A DNA stretch of 64,000 nt from Salinivirgaceae bacterium. GTDB taxonomy: Bacteria; Bacteroidota; Bacteroidia; Bacteroidales; Salinivirgaceae. Shown here in pieces: positions 36,837-45,164 of the stretch. The translations under genes and the position numbers were made by a program. Numbering within the stretch: position 1 is the stretch's first letter; the number at the start of each line of letters is the position of its first letter. Location: positions 1-64,000 of the forward strand of contig JAQICA010000282.1 of assembly GCA_027858775.1 (NCBI GenBank), in the 5' to 3' direction. The notes beneath the pieces were generated by a model, which was not told where the DNA came from, searched no databases, and saw only the letters and a program-made list of their open reading frames with translations.

Positions 36837-38465
36837 ATGAAAAAAATCAGTTTACTCCTTCCGTTATTATTCGCACTTTCAACCTATTCACAAACTACTG
36901 TCGACCATACCACTACTATTGTGCTTACCGAACAGCTTGAAAAACATGTCTATACACTGGCTGCTGATAGTATGGCAGGCCGAGAAACCGGTGAACCCGG
37001 ACAAAAAATGGCTGCCGACTACATTTCGAGTCATTTTCGAAATTATAAACTCGATAGTTTGGGCTTCAATAATTATTATCAATCGTATAACCTTTTTACA
37101 TACAATCGTGGACGGGCATACATTTCGTATAAAGCTACCGGGCAGTGGGCCAAAAAGAGGAATTTTATGTCATTTTTCGGACATGCTTTTTTTACTCATC
37201 CTATATCGTACAACGATACACTTACCTTTTCTTATTTGGGCTATGGTAAACAAGTGCCAAAGCAGGAGCTGAAAAATAAGGTGGTCGTATTACTTCTTGA
37301 TCGGGATTTTGGAACGACCTACGGTAATATAAAGCATATCGCCAAAGACACTGAAGCCCGTTTTTTTGTGGTATTATTTCCCAAAATCGGGTTTCGAAAC
37401 TTCAATCCCCAAAAACACTCTATTGGAGAAACAAATAAAGTAGATCGATTAAATGGGTTATTCGATCGATTTTCGACCTGTTCACTGGAAAAAAACTTAG
37501 CCAAATATCAACAGTCTGTTGATTCCTACAAAGAGTTTGTTGCTCACGACGATACATTATTAATAGCCCTTGCACGTCCCGAAAGAGCCCAAAGCTTGTT
37601 CAATGTATCGTACAAAGAGTTAGTAAAGCTTGAAAAAAAGATAACGAAAGGCAAGGCAAGTCGCGACATCCCATTTCGTAACGATACCGCAATTGTTTTT
37701 GCCGATACCAAAATGCTAATAAAAGATACCGTGCAAACAGAAAATGTGGTTGCATTTATTGAGGGAACTGCCAAAAAAGATGAGGTAATTGTGGTGAGTG
37801 CGCATTACGATCATCTGGGTAAACATGGTGAGCGAGTAGTATCCGGAGCCGATGATAATGCCTCCGGAACGGCTGCAATAATGGAAATGGCCAATGCATT
37901 AGAGCAATTAACGGCAGAAAAGGGGAAACCACTTCGAAGTATTCTTTTTGTTGCTTTTAGTGGTGAAGAAATTGGACTACGCGGCTCCGACTATTTCGTT
38001 TCTAACTGTCCGGTTCCTATAGAATCTGTAGTGCTCAATATGAACTTAGATATGGTTGGACGCAACAGAGCAGGAGAGGAGAAATATAATGAAACCGTAT
38101 TTTTCTTAGCAAATGGAAAACGAAAACGGATGTATAAACGAATGGTTAAACGAAATGGTAAATTAAACGAGAATTTAGATATTTCGTTCCACCCGGGGCT
38201 CGATAAACGACTTATTTGGACATTCTCTTCAGACCATTTTCGGTTTAAACGCCGCAACATTCCATTTATAACCCTATTTACCGGCTTGCACCCCGATTAT
38301 CACACTTCACGTGATACGCCCGACAAAATAAATTATCCGAAACTCACTGAAATAACACGAGTAGGAGCTGAAACTTTATGGCAAATAGCCAATTCGGATA
38401 AAAATATTCAAAGTCGGTTGAAAACCCCAACAACTAAAAATCTGATTGAGCGTCTAATGGATTAG
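36837..38465 (+). CDS. Secreted M28-family zinc aminopeptidase
   Basis: 542 residues; signal peptide cleaved near STYSQ. Residues about 30-150 include SMAGRETGEPGQKMAADYI, the typical N-terminal segment of Bacteroidota M28 enzymes; a PA-like insertion follows. Metal ligands and catalytic residues: VSAHYDHLG (His, about 320), GADDNASGTAA (bridging Asp), FSGEEIGLRGS (catalytic Glu and ligand Glu), NMNLDMVG (Asp) and a C-terminal HPDYHTSRDTPDKI (His). The enzyme should remove N-terminal residues from peptides in the periplasm or outside. No T9SS tail is present. Palindromic repeat copies B and C lie on both sides of it. A second M28 enzyme is encoded at 61547-62782. Confidence 0.93.
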   Translation: MKKISLLLPLLFALSTYSQTTVDHTTTIVLTEQLEKHVYTLAADSMAGRETGEPGQKMAADYISSHFRNYKLDSLGFNNYYQSYNLFTYNRGRAYISYKATGQWAKKRNFMSFFGHAFFTHPISYNDTLTFSYLGYGKQVPKQELKNKVVVLLLDRDFGTTYGNIKHIAKDTEARFFVVLFPKIGFRNFNPQKHSIGETNKVDRLNGLFDRFSTCSLEKNLAKYQQSVDSYKEFVAHDDTLLIALARPERAQSLFNVSYKELVKLEKKITKGKASRDIPFRNDTAIVFADTKMLIKDTVQTENVVAFIEGTAKKDEVIVVSAHYDHLGKHGERVVSGADDNASGTAAIMEMANALEQLTAEKGKPLRSILFVAFSGEEIGLRGSDYFVSNCPVPIESVVLNMNLDMVGRNRAGEEKYNETVFFLANGKRKRMYKRMVKRNGKLNENLDISFHPGLDKRLIWTFSSDHFRFKRRNIPFITLFTGLHPDYHTSRDTPDKINYPKLTEITRVGAETLWQIANSDKNIQSRLKTPTTKNLIERLMD

Positions 38466-38524
38466 TTTTATTATATTGCATCCCTTAACTTAGTAATTCC
38501 AAGAAAACACATTTTTTTGTTGTG

Positions 38525-38708
38525 GGCAGTAATAAAACTTCAAGAACAAGCCTTGCATCTGCATAGCTTCAATGAACGCGGATGGAACAGTCAACCTGTC
38601 CTCGAAAATCGTGAGTTGGTTCATATCGAAAATCAATGCATACCGATTCTCATAATTGATGTTTTCAAAATGGATAGCTATGTACTGGAGTTTTCTTATG
38701 CGCACTAC
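38525..38708 (+). repeat. Dispersed palindromic repeat, copy C (with insertion)
   Basis: The left end, 38527-38550, is identical over 24 bases to 46240-46263 of copy D. The right end, 38686-38707, is identical over 22 bases to copy A. The middle keeps CCGATTCTC and GTTTTCAAAATG but is about 60 bases longer than in copy D, with an extra segment at roughly 38565-38640. It lies directly upstream of the M1 peptidase and supplies part of the open frame before its real start. Confidence 0.82.
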
Positions 38709-38733
38709 TTATGAAACAATAAAAGATAAGCTT

Positions 38734-40665
38734 ATGAAAAGTAAAAATGGTTTTTATAGACTAATTAGCGTTGCATTTTTTTTGACATTCCTTGTGCCAA
38801 ATGTCAGCAGCCAATCGGGTGGCGTACTTTCCCCCAGACAGGCCGCCTATGATGTTAATTTTTACGATTTGGAAATCGCATTTGATTTCGAAACGAAAAC
38901 AATTGAGGGCTCATTACTTTGCCGTGCTAAAGTAATTGATCCAATCGACTCACTTGAGCTTGATTTGAGAAGGACCTATGATGTTGATTCTGTTTTGTGT
39001 GCTTTGAATAATAATACGTTGAGTGCAGTTGGTTTTCGGCACGAATCCGGCAAACTGATGATTAATATTCCCGAAGATGCAACTTCTGATCAGGTGGTTA
39101 CTGTAAAAGTATTTTATGGCGGTGCTCCTCCGCTCACCTCGGGTTTGCCATGGAGCAGTGGCTTTGACTGGAATACTACTTTTAATGGAATTGGTTATGT
39201 GGGCGTTGCATGTGAAATGGATGGAGGAGATGTTTGGTGGCCATGCAAAGATCATCCTTCTGATGAACCCGATTCTGTAGCATTGAGCTTCACCGTACCT
39301 CAGCCACTCGAATGTGTCTCAAATGGTGTTTTTGTCGATAGCTTGCATCATGGCGATAGCACAACCACTTTCCGGTGGTTTGTTTCTTCTCCCATAAATA
39401 ATTATAACGTAACATTTTACATTGATGAATTTGTGCTTATAGAGGATAAGTATTCTAGTGTTATTGGCGACTCAATACCATTTTATTTTTGGGTACGACC
39501 ATCGCATTACGACCGTGCTATGGAAATGATGGAGCCTTACAAGGAAGAATTTGACTTTCTTGAATCGATTGGTGGGCCATACCCTTTTGGACATGAGAAA
39601 CACGCATTTGCACATTGTCATTATCCCGGCATGGAACATCAATCCATTATTGCTTATGGATCTAATTTTGCTCTCAATAGTTGGGGATTTGATTATATTC
39701 ACTTACACGAATTAGCTCATGAATGGTGGGGGAATCTTCTCACAGCAAAAAACTGGGCCGATGTGTGGATTCATGAGGGCATTGCGACCTACACCGAGGC
39801 TCTTTATGTAGAGCATATTGCCGGGATAGACCGTTATTTCGACTATGTACATAATATTTGGCCATCTAGCTCTACTGTACCATTGGCTCCGCGTCAGGAG
39901 CTTACTACCGATGAAGGGTACGACTTGAATCCATACTATCGCGGAGCTGCCGTGATGCATACATTACGCTATTACCTTGGCGATGAGGAGTTTTTTAACG
40001 TTTTAAAGCATTGGGCATATCCAGATACTACCGATTACGATAATACAAATGGCAGACAGTGCAGGCTTGTTACAACAGACGATTTGCTGGCACAAACAGA
40101 GGATATTACAGGAAGAGACATGGATGCATTTTTTGAAGTGTTTTTCAGAGAGGCTTGGTACCCCAAAATTTATTATACACGATACGAATCGGAAATTGCC
40201 TTTGAGTGGAGAACCCAAACGGGTGTTCTGCTCGATTTGAATATCCCGGTTGTTGCAAATGGAGTAGAATATACTGTTGAAATGGTCGATGGATTTGGGA
40301 GTCTCCCCGTGCCCGGAGACGCAGAATTGGTTATTGATCCCAACAAATGGTTACTCGATAAAACACCAGAGGAACTTGTTGGATTAAATCAGCAATTTGT
40401 TGGCAAAGGATATAAATTGGAGCAAAACTATCCGAACCCTGCTGATAATAGAACCACAATAAAATTAACAATTCCTAAATATGAACATGTTTCATTAAAA
40501 ATATATAATTCGTTGGGAAAAGAAGTGCTGAGTGTGTTCGACCGGAAATTAATGCCAAATACCTATGAAACTACTGTAGATCTGACCCAATTTGAACCCG
40601 GAATTTATTATTATATCATGCAGGTAAATGAATTTGCAGATACTAAACGTTTAATGATTCGTTAA
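38734..40665 (+). CDS. Secreted M1-family metallopeptidase with T9SS sorting domain
   Basis: 643 residues from ATG 38734; the open frame extends to 38656 but that part is repeat DNA and would mask the signal peptide (FYRLISVAFFLTFLVPNVSS). M1 hallmarks: the exopeptidase motif in this lineage appears as CHYPGMEHQSII, and the zinc site is HELAHEWWGN (H325, E326, H329) plus E348 in DVWIHEGIATYTEAL. The C-terminal 85 residues are a T9SS type A sorting domain (LEQNYPNPADNRTTIKL, GIYYYIMQ, KRLMIR). It probably acts at the cell surface as an aminopeptidase on imported or external peptides. The GAMEN motif has become GMEH, which may alter N-terminal recognition. A terminator follows at 40793. Confidence 0.94.
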   Translation: MKSKNGFYRLISVAFFLTFLVPNVSSQSGGVLSPRQAAYDVNFYDLEIAFDFETKTIEGSLLCRAKVIDPIDSLELDLRRTYDVDSVLCALNNNTLSAVGFRHESGKLMINIPEDATSDQVVTVKVFYGGAPPLTSGLPWSSGFDWNTTFNGIGYVGVACEMDGGDVWWPCKDHPSDEPDSVALSFTVPQPLECVSNGVFVDSLHHGDSTTTFRWFVSSPINNYNVTFYIDEFVLIEDKYSSVIGDSIPFYFWVRPSHYDRAMEMMEPYKEEFDFLESIGGPYPFGHEKHAFAHCHYPGMEHQSIIAYGSNFALNSWGFDYIHLHELAHEWWGNLLTAKNWADVWIHEGIATYTEALYVEHIAGIDRYFDYVHNIWPSSSTVPLAPRQELTTDEGYDLNPYYRGAAVMHTLRYYLGDEEFFNVLKHWAYPDTTDYDNTNGRQCRLVTTDDLLAQTEDITGRDMDAFFEVFFREAWYPKIYYTRYESEIAFEWRTQTGVLLDLNIPVVANGVEYTVEMVDGFGSLPVPGDAELVIDPNKWLLDKTPEELVGLNQQFVGKGYKLEQNYPNPADNRTTIKLTIPKYEHVSLKIYNSLGKEVLSVFDRKLMPNTYETTVDLTQFEPGIYYYIMQVNEFADTKRLMIR

Positions 40666-40792
40666 TTTTTTTTTCAATGTCGATAACTCAGCGCAACCAA
40701 TAATTCGTCTGAGGTTTAAATTTGTTAGTTTTACCAATAAACAGAAGTGAATTTTTATGCCATGAATCAGGTGTAATTTTTGGGGTACAAGC

Positions 40793-40832
40793 GAACCGGG
40801 AGCGGCTGAAAGGCTTCTTCCGGTTCTTTTTT
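40793..40832 (+). terminator. Rho-independent terminator
   Basis: GAACCGG (40793-40799) pairs with CCGGTTC (40820-40826), with a smaller AGC/GCT pair inside and a run of six T residues after. It ends the M1 peptidase transcript just upstream of the blaI promoter. Confidence 0.85.
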
Positions 40833-40850
40833 ATACGGGAAAACTAAGAA

Positions 40851-40906
40851 TTTAGTTAACTAACTAAAAAAATAGTTGTGTAACTAATAGTTTAGTTTTA
40901 TATTTG
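40851..40906 (+). promoter_or_regulatory. blaI promoter with overlapping palindromic operators
   Basis: The promoter reads GTTG at 40875-40878, 20-base spacer, TATATTTG at 40899-40906. Upstream, TTTAGTTA and TAACTAAA form a perfect 8-base inverted repeat around AC (40851-40868). A second pair, TAGTT / AACTA, spans 40873-40886 over the -33 region, and AACTA-A-TAGTT at 40882-40892 lies in the spacer. The repeated TAGTTA/TAACTA words are good candidates for the binding site of the BlaI-type repressor encoded next, so autorepression is inferred. Confidence 0.65.
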
Positions 40907-40912
40907 CAGTGT

Positions 40913-40933
40913 AATGATGATTGAACGCACGCA
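40913..40933 (+). repeat. Left arm of inverted repeat flanking blaI/M56-TonB
   Basis: AATGATGATTGAACGCACGC plus A. Its reverse complement, lacking one T, is found at 42700-42719, directly after the M56-TonB gene. In the mRNA it lies in the leader, about 7 bases after the -7 element. Confidence 0.75.
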
Positions 40934-40964
40934 CGTTTGTCGAACGGAGTAATAATTTTGAACT

Positions 40965-41345
40965 ATGACAGAGCTTACCAAAGCAGAAGAACAAATAATG
41001 CAGCAACTGTGGTCCCTGAAAAACGCATTTGTAAAAGATATTGTCGATCAACTCCCTCAGCCCAAACCGGCTTACAATACTGTATCTACAATTGTTCGCA
41101 TTTTAGAGAAAAAGGGATTTGTTGCACATGATGCATTTGGAAAATCGCATCGATATTACCCGTTGGTTTCAAAAAAGACCTATACACGCGGCTTTATGAA
41201 AGGATTTTTGAACAACTATTTTAGTAATTCTTTTAAAAACCTGGTTTCGTTTTTTGCTAAAGATAAATCGTTAAGCATAGCAGAAATGGAGGAGCTGAAG
41301 AATATGTTGGAAGTTGAAATTGAACGTCAAAAAAATAATGCATAG
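40965..41345 (+). CDS. BlaI/MecI/CopY-family transcriptional repressor
   Basis: 126 residues. The N-terminal winged helix has LTKAEEQIMQQLWSLKNAFV and the recognition region PAYNTVSTIVRILEKKGFVA; the wing reads HRYYPLVSKKTY and the C-terminal helices mediate dimerisation. Repressors of this family bind palindromes as dimers and are released when a membrane M56 peptidase, encoded next to them, triggers their cleavage. The M56-TonB gene begins 20 bases downstream, and palindromes cover the promoter. An alternative frame ORF at 40937 is a shadow. The regulated genes beyond this operon are unknown; no beta-lactamase is nearby. Confidence 0.93.
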   Translation: MTELTKAEEQIMQQLWSLKNAFVKDIVDQLPQPKPAYNTVSTIVRILEKKGFVAHDAFGKSHRYYPLVSKKTYTRGFMKGFLNNYFSNSFKNLVSFFAKDKSLSIAEMEELKNMLEVEIERQKNNA

Positions 41346-41365
41346 ATCATTTTAAACTCGAAATT

Positions 41366-42691
41366 ATGATTGACTTGCTCACTACACCCGGGTGGTTTAT
41401 TTACCTGCTGGAATCGACAGTATGTTTGATGTTTTTTGCAGTATTTTATCTGTTATTTTTGCGGAAGCAAACGTTGTTTCAGGTAAACCGATATTATTTA
41501 CTGGTTACCTTGTTTCTGAGTTTGTTTATTCCGGCTATTGATTGGTTAATTCATATCCCAAATTCTTTGGCGGCGCCGGTAGTGCTTCTTGATACAGTGG
41601 TGGTTACCGCCCGCTATGCCGAAGGGGTTGCAGCTCAAACTATGCAGCAATTTCCGTGGTTAGCCGTTTTACTTTTGTCGGGCTCCGGCCTTGTTCTTTT
41701 CTTTTTAGTAGGTAGCTTCGGGTATATAATTTCACTGAGATTGAGTAGCGATATTGTTCGGAAAGACGGCGTTGTGTTTGTTATTAACGAACAAATCAAA
41801 CATCCATTTTCTTTTGGGTACTTCATATTTTTACATCCGAAATTGTTTTACAATGAGGAATATAACCATATAATAATTCACGAAAAAGTTCACGTAAAGC
41901 AGTATCACACAATCGATTTATTAGTTTCAGGTATAGTAGCAGCATTACAATGGTTTAATCCATTTGCATGGATTTACAGAGATGCATTTCGCGAAGTACA
42001 CGAATATATGGCCGATCAGCAGGTTTTAAAGCAGGGTGTGGATCCCATTCTGTATAGGAAAACCATGGTTGAAGAGGCCGGAGGGCTAATGCCCGGAAGT
42101 TTAAGTTTTTTTAATGTTTCATTTACAAAAAGGAGGTTTAAAATGATGTCAACAATTAAAACACCAAAAACCAAAGCACTTAAAGTGCTGGTTATGATAC
42201 CTTTTACCATTATTATGGTTCTGGTATTTTCTTGTAGTACCGATTACGAAAATGAGGATGTTCCTACAGCTCCAACAGAAGTTCCCGCCGTAACGCAAGA
42301 TGCCGTTCAAGCGCCGAGTAAAGTGGACGATGCTACACCAGTTTACTCAGTTGTGGAGCAAATGCCCGAATACGAAGGTGGCATGCAGAAGCTTTCTCAG
42401 GATATTAGCTCAGGAGTTGTTTTTCCAGAAAAAGCCAAAGCCGATGGTATTGAAGCCAAAGTGTATGTGCAATTTATTATCGACGAGTCGGGTAGGGTTA
42501 CCAATGTTGGCGTAGCTCGTATTGTCGATCTGGCGGGCAATGAGGTAACTTTTGGAGATGCTTTTTCTGCATCGTTTTCCGAAGCCGCTATAAATTCTGT
42601 TAAAGGCTTGGCGAACTGGAAACCCGGAATGCAAAATGGTGAAAATGTGCGTGTTAAGTTCGTGATCCCCATAGCATTTAAATTAGATTAA
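41366..42691 (+). CDS. M56-family membrane peptidase with C-terminal TonB domain (BlaR1-like)
   Basis: 441 residues. Four membrane helices are predicted (about 10-32, 40-58, 97-120, 273-291). The zinc site lies in the cytoplasmic loop: IIIHEKVHVKQYH (HExxH) and EVHEYMADQQVL (Glu ligand). After the last helix comes FSCSTDYENED, a Cys that could be lipidated only if the protein were cleaved there, then a linker and a TonB C-terminal domain (about 335-441: VVFPEKAKADGIEAKVYVQF, GLANWKPGMQNGENVRVKF). BlaR1-type proteins sense a signal outside and cut their BlaI partner inside. Here the penicillin-binding sensor is replaced by a TonB-like domain, common in Bacteroidota, so the signal may concern outer-membrane receptors. 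A TonB-dependent receptor gene follows at 43189. Confidence 0.9.
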   Translation: MIDLLTTPGWFIYLLESTVCLMFFAVFYLLFLRKQTLFQVNRYYLLVTLFLSLFIPAIDWLIHIPNSLAAPVVLLDTVVVTARYAEGVAAQTMQQFPWLAVLLLSGSGLVLFFLVGSFGYIISLRLSSDIVRKDGVVFVINEQIKHPFSFGYFIFLHPKLFYNEEYNHIIIHEKVHVKQYHTIDLLVSGIVAALQWFNPFAWIYRDAFREVHEYMADQQVLKQGVDPILYRKTMVEEAGGLMPGSLSFFNVSFTKRRFKMMSTIKTPKTKALKVLVMIPFTIIMVLVFSCSTDYENEDVPTAPTEVPAVTQDAVQAPSKVDDATPVYSVVEQMPEYEGGMQKLSQDISSGVVFPEKAKADGIEAKVYVQFIIDESGRVTNVGVARIVDLAGNEVTFGDAFSASFSEAAINSVKGLANWKPGMQNGENVRVKFVIPIAFKLD

Positions 42692-42699
42692 CAAATTGT

Positions 42700-42719
42700 T
42701 GCGTGCGTTCATCATCATT
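42700..42719 (-). repeat. Right arm of inverted repeat flanking blaI/M56-TonB
   Basis: The minus strand reads AATGATGATGAACGCACGCA, matching 40913-40933 except for one missing T. It begins 9 bases after the stop codon of the M56-TonB gene. Between 42720 and 43188 (about 470 bases) I see no gene, no terminator with a T-tract and no convincing promoter. Confidence 0.75.
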
Positions 42720-43188
42720 CTAAAACTACTTTTTCCTTAATTCCATCATTACAAACCCTATAGTCTAACTTAGAAAACTTTGTGCTTTGAATACTTAATG
42801 AGAATTTCGCAATTATGAAATCTTGGTTTGTAATTTTTTATTATTTACTCCCTCTCTTTAAAGTAACTACGTATTTCTACTACTTTTGCTATTCTAATTC
42901 TTTGCTATTACTAGCACAGCAATATCCCTCCAATTTACGTTTGATTCCGCGAACACTTTTAATTGCCACATAATTAGTGCTTTGTCGGCCAGTTTCAAAA
43001 CGCGCCATTTATTACAACGAAGATGTAGTTGTTTATACAGTTATGTTAAAAATGGTAGTTTGGTAGTAGATTTACTCTAAAATATATTTTTATCTTTAGC
43101 TTTAGCTTCGAAGGGGCTTGTTTTACCGGTTCTTTTTGAGTGAATTGACTTTGAGAATTGTTAACTGAAAATTTACGATCACAAACTA

Positions 43189-45162
43189 ATGCTTATGAAA
43201 AGAGTTATTTTACTTTCGATTTCTATTGTCTTGTTTTTTACGATTAACGGCATCGCGCAAAGCGACGATATTGAGCAAACCGCAATGTTTGAGATGTCAT
43301 TGGAAGAATTGATGAATATTGAGGTGAGCGTGGCAGGTAAAAATGCCGTTTCGAATATTCGGGAAACACCCGGAGCGATTAGTACAATTAGTCGTAGAGA
43401 AATTCAATTGAGTGGTGCTTACGATTTAATGGAGGTGCTTCAGCGGCTGGTGCCGGGACTTGCTTTTGGTACCGATGTGGAAGGTGTTACCGGTATTGGT
43501 GTACGAGGAATATGGGCACACGAAGGTAAAGTGCTTCTCATGATTAACGGAATTAGCATGAATGATGAGCAATTTGCCACTACGCAATACGGAAACCATA
43601 TTAATGCCGATATGATTGAGAAAATAGAAATTATTCGCGGTCCCGGAAGTAGCGTTTATGGTGGATATGCCGAAATGGGCGTTATTAATGTTATTACATC
43701 TGAGGAAGAAAATGAGGGACGTATTTCGCATGCATCATCTATAGCACAATCGGGGATGGTGCGAGAAAACTATTCGGCTTCTGCTGGAATCACGCACAAC
43801 GATTTACAGATATCCATAAATGCCTCTCTCAATAAAGGAAATCGGAGTGATGCCGTTTATCGCGATTTTACAGGTCGCGATACAAGTTTTTTGAATTCAA
43901 ATGAAATAAACAGCGTTTATCTTGGGGCTAATATTAATTACCAAGGGCTACAAGTTTCTATGCTGATGGACAAGTACGAAATAAGCACGATGGATTTGTG
44001 GGGAGCTCATTCTCCTGTTGCTTTTAACGAGAAATGGGACACTTATGGCGCAAATATGAGCTACGACTTTGAATTTGGCGACCTGAAAATTACGCCATAC
44101 ACAAAAGTAAAGTATCAGCTGCCCTGGAATACTCAAATGGTGGCGGAGGAGTACATAAACAATAAAAATGCTCAAAAACTCACCACCGGGGTTGTTCTTC
44201 AGTATAAGCTGAGTGATCAAATTTCTTTTACTGCCGGAACAGAAGGGTATGAGCATAACTTAATGTTGCCAGACGATATATCGGACTACGAAGAGGTTTT
44301 TCGTTCCGGAAAAGATGTGATGACCATTAGTAGCATTGGTGCATTTGCGCAAAGCACATTGAAAACCCAAATTGCAAACGTAATGGCTGGTGTAAGATAC
44401 GATCGGTTTAGCGAATTTGGTGATGCCTTTGTACCGCGATTGGCAGTAACAAAAATAATTGGAAATTTCCATATGAAAGGCATGGCCAGCGGATCGTTCA
44501 GAATACCCGGTGGAATTATTCCTAACCGAACTTTTGACGTGAATACGAAAATTGAACCCGAAAAAGTATGGTCCTATGAGTTGGAGGCGGGGCTGCGCTT
44601 TTCGGAGAACAATTTCCTTACAGTTAACGGCTTTTATCATGATCTGCGTAATGTAATTGTATATCAAACCGAAGGAGCCATTGGGTTTTATGGAAACGGT
44701 GGCAGACTTGGAACAGCCGGTGTTGAAGCTGCTTACCGATATGTTACACGATTACTGAACTTGAATATTAACTATGCCTATTATAAGCCTATGGGCTCTT
44801 TGGAGAACGATTATATTGTTCCCCAAAAAGACAACTATTACCTGGGCTTTGCCAATCATCGGGTAAATGCAAATGCCAGCTTGAGAATTCAGGATAATGC
44901 TTATTTTAATTTGGCTATGCGTTTCTATGGTAACCGATATGGAATTGTGGGCGATGGACTTATTGCTAAATCGGATGATGGACTGTATTTGGATGCTAAT
45001 TTTGTTCTCGATCGGTTTTTAGTCCAAAACCTGAGTACATCTTTCGGTATTCAAAACCTATCTGACAATAGATTTATTTATTATCAAGCGTATAATGGAG
45101 GCCATGCCGGTTTGCCATCGCTGGGAAGAACACTGATGGTGAAGGTCGAGTATCGTTTTTAG
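43189..45162 (+). CDS. TonB-dependent outer-membrane receptor
   Basis: 657 residues (or 655 from the ATG at 43195). Signal peptide to about residue 24 (INGIAQ). The plug domain runs about 40-165: ISTISRREIQLSGAYDLMEV, QRLVPGLAFG, GIGVRGIWAHEGKVLLMING and the classic EKIEIIRGPGSSVYGG. The rest forms the 22-strand barrel and ends in an aromatic residue (VKVEYRF). No carboxypeptidase-like N-terminal domain or SusD partner is present, so it is of the simple FhuA/BtuB/FepA type rather than a SusC. Such receptors import iron complexes, vitamins or other scarce ligands using TonB energy. The substrate is not deducible. The upstream M56-TonB pair may sense or regulate it. Confidence 0.92.
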   Translation: MLMKRVILLSISIVLFFTINGIAQSDDIEQTAMFEMSLEELMNIEVSVAGKNAVSNIRETPGAISTISRREIQLSGAYDLMEVLQRLVPGLAFGTDVEGVTGIGVRGIWAHEGKVLLMINGISMNDEQFATTQYGNHINADMIEKIEIIRGPGSSVYGGYAEMGVINVITSEEENEGRISHASSIAQSGMVRENYSASAGITHNDLQISINASLNKGNRSDAVYRDFTGRDTSFLNSNEINSVYLGANINYQGLQVSMLMDKYEISTMDLWGAHSPVAFNEKWDTYGANMSYDFEFGDLKITPYTKVKYQLPWNTQMVAEEYINNKNAQKLTTGVVLQYKLSDQISFTAGTEGYEHNLMLPDDISDYEEVFRSGKDVMTISSIGAFAQSTLKTQIANVMAGVRYDRFSEFGDAFVPRLAVTKIIGNFHMKGMASGSFRIPGGIIPNRTFDVNTKIEPEKVWSYELEAGLRFSENNFLTVNGFYHDLRNVIVYQTEGAIGFYGNGGRLGTAGVEAAYRYVTRLLNLNINYAYYKPMGSLENDYIVPQKDNYYLGFANHRVNANASLRIQDNAYFNLAMRFYGNRYGIVGDGLIAKSDDGLYLDANFVLDRFLVQNLSTSFGIQNLSDNRFIYYQAYNGGHAGLPSLGRTLMVKVEYRF

Positions 45163-45164
45163 CA

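Noticed and set aside
38656-38733. Upstream extension of the M1 peptidase
   Set aside because: Encoded by repeat copy C, and it would place 26 residues in front of a good signal peptide.
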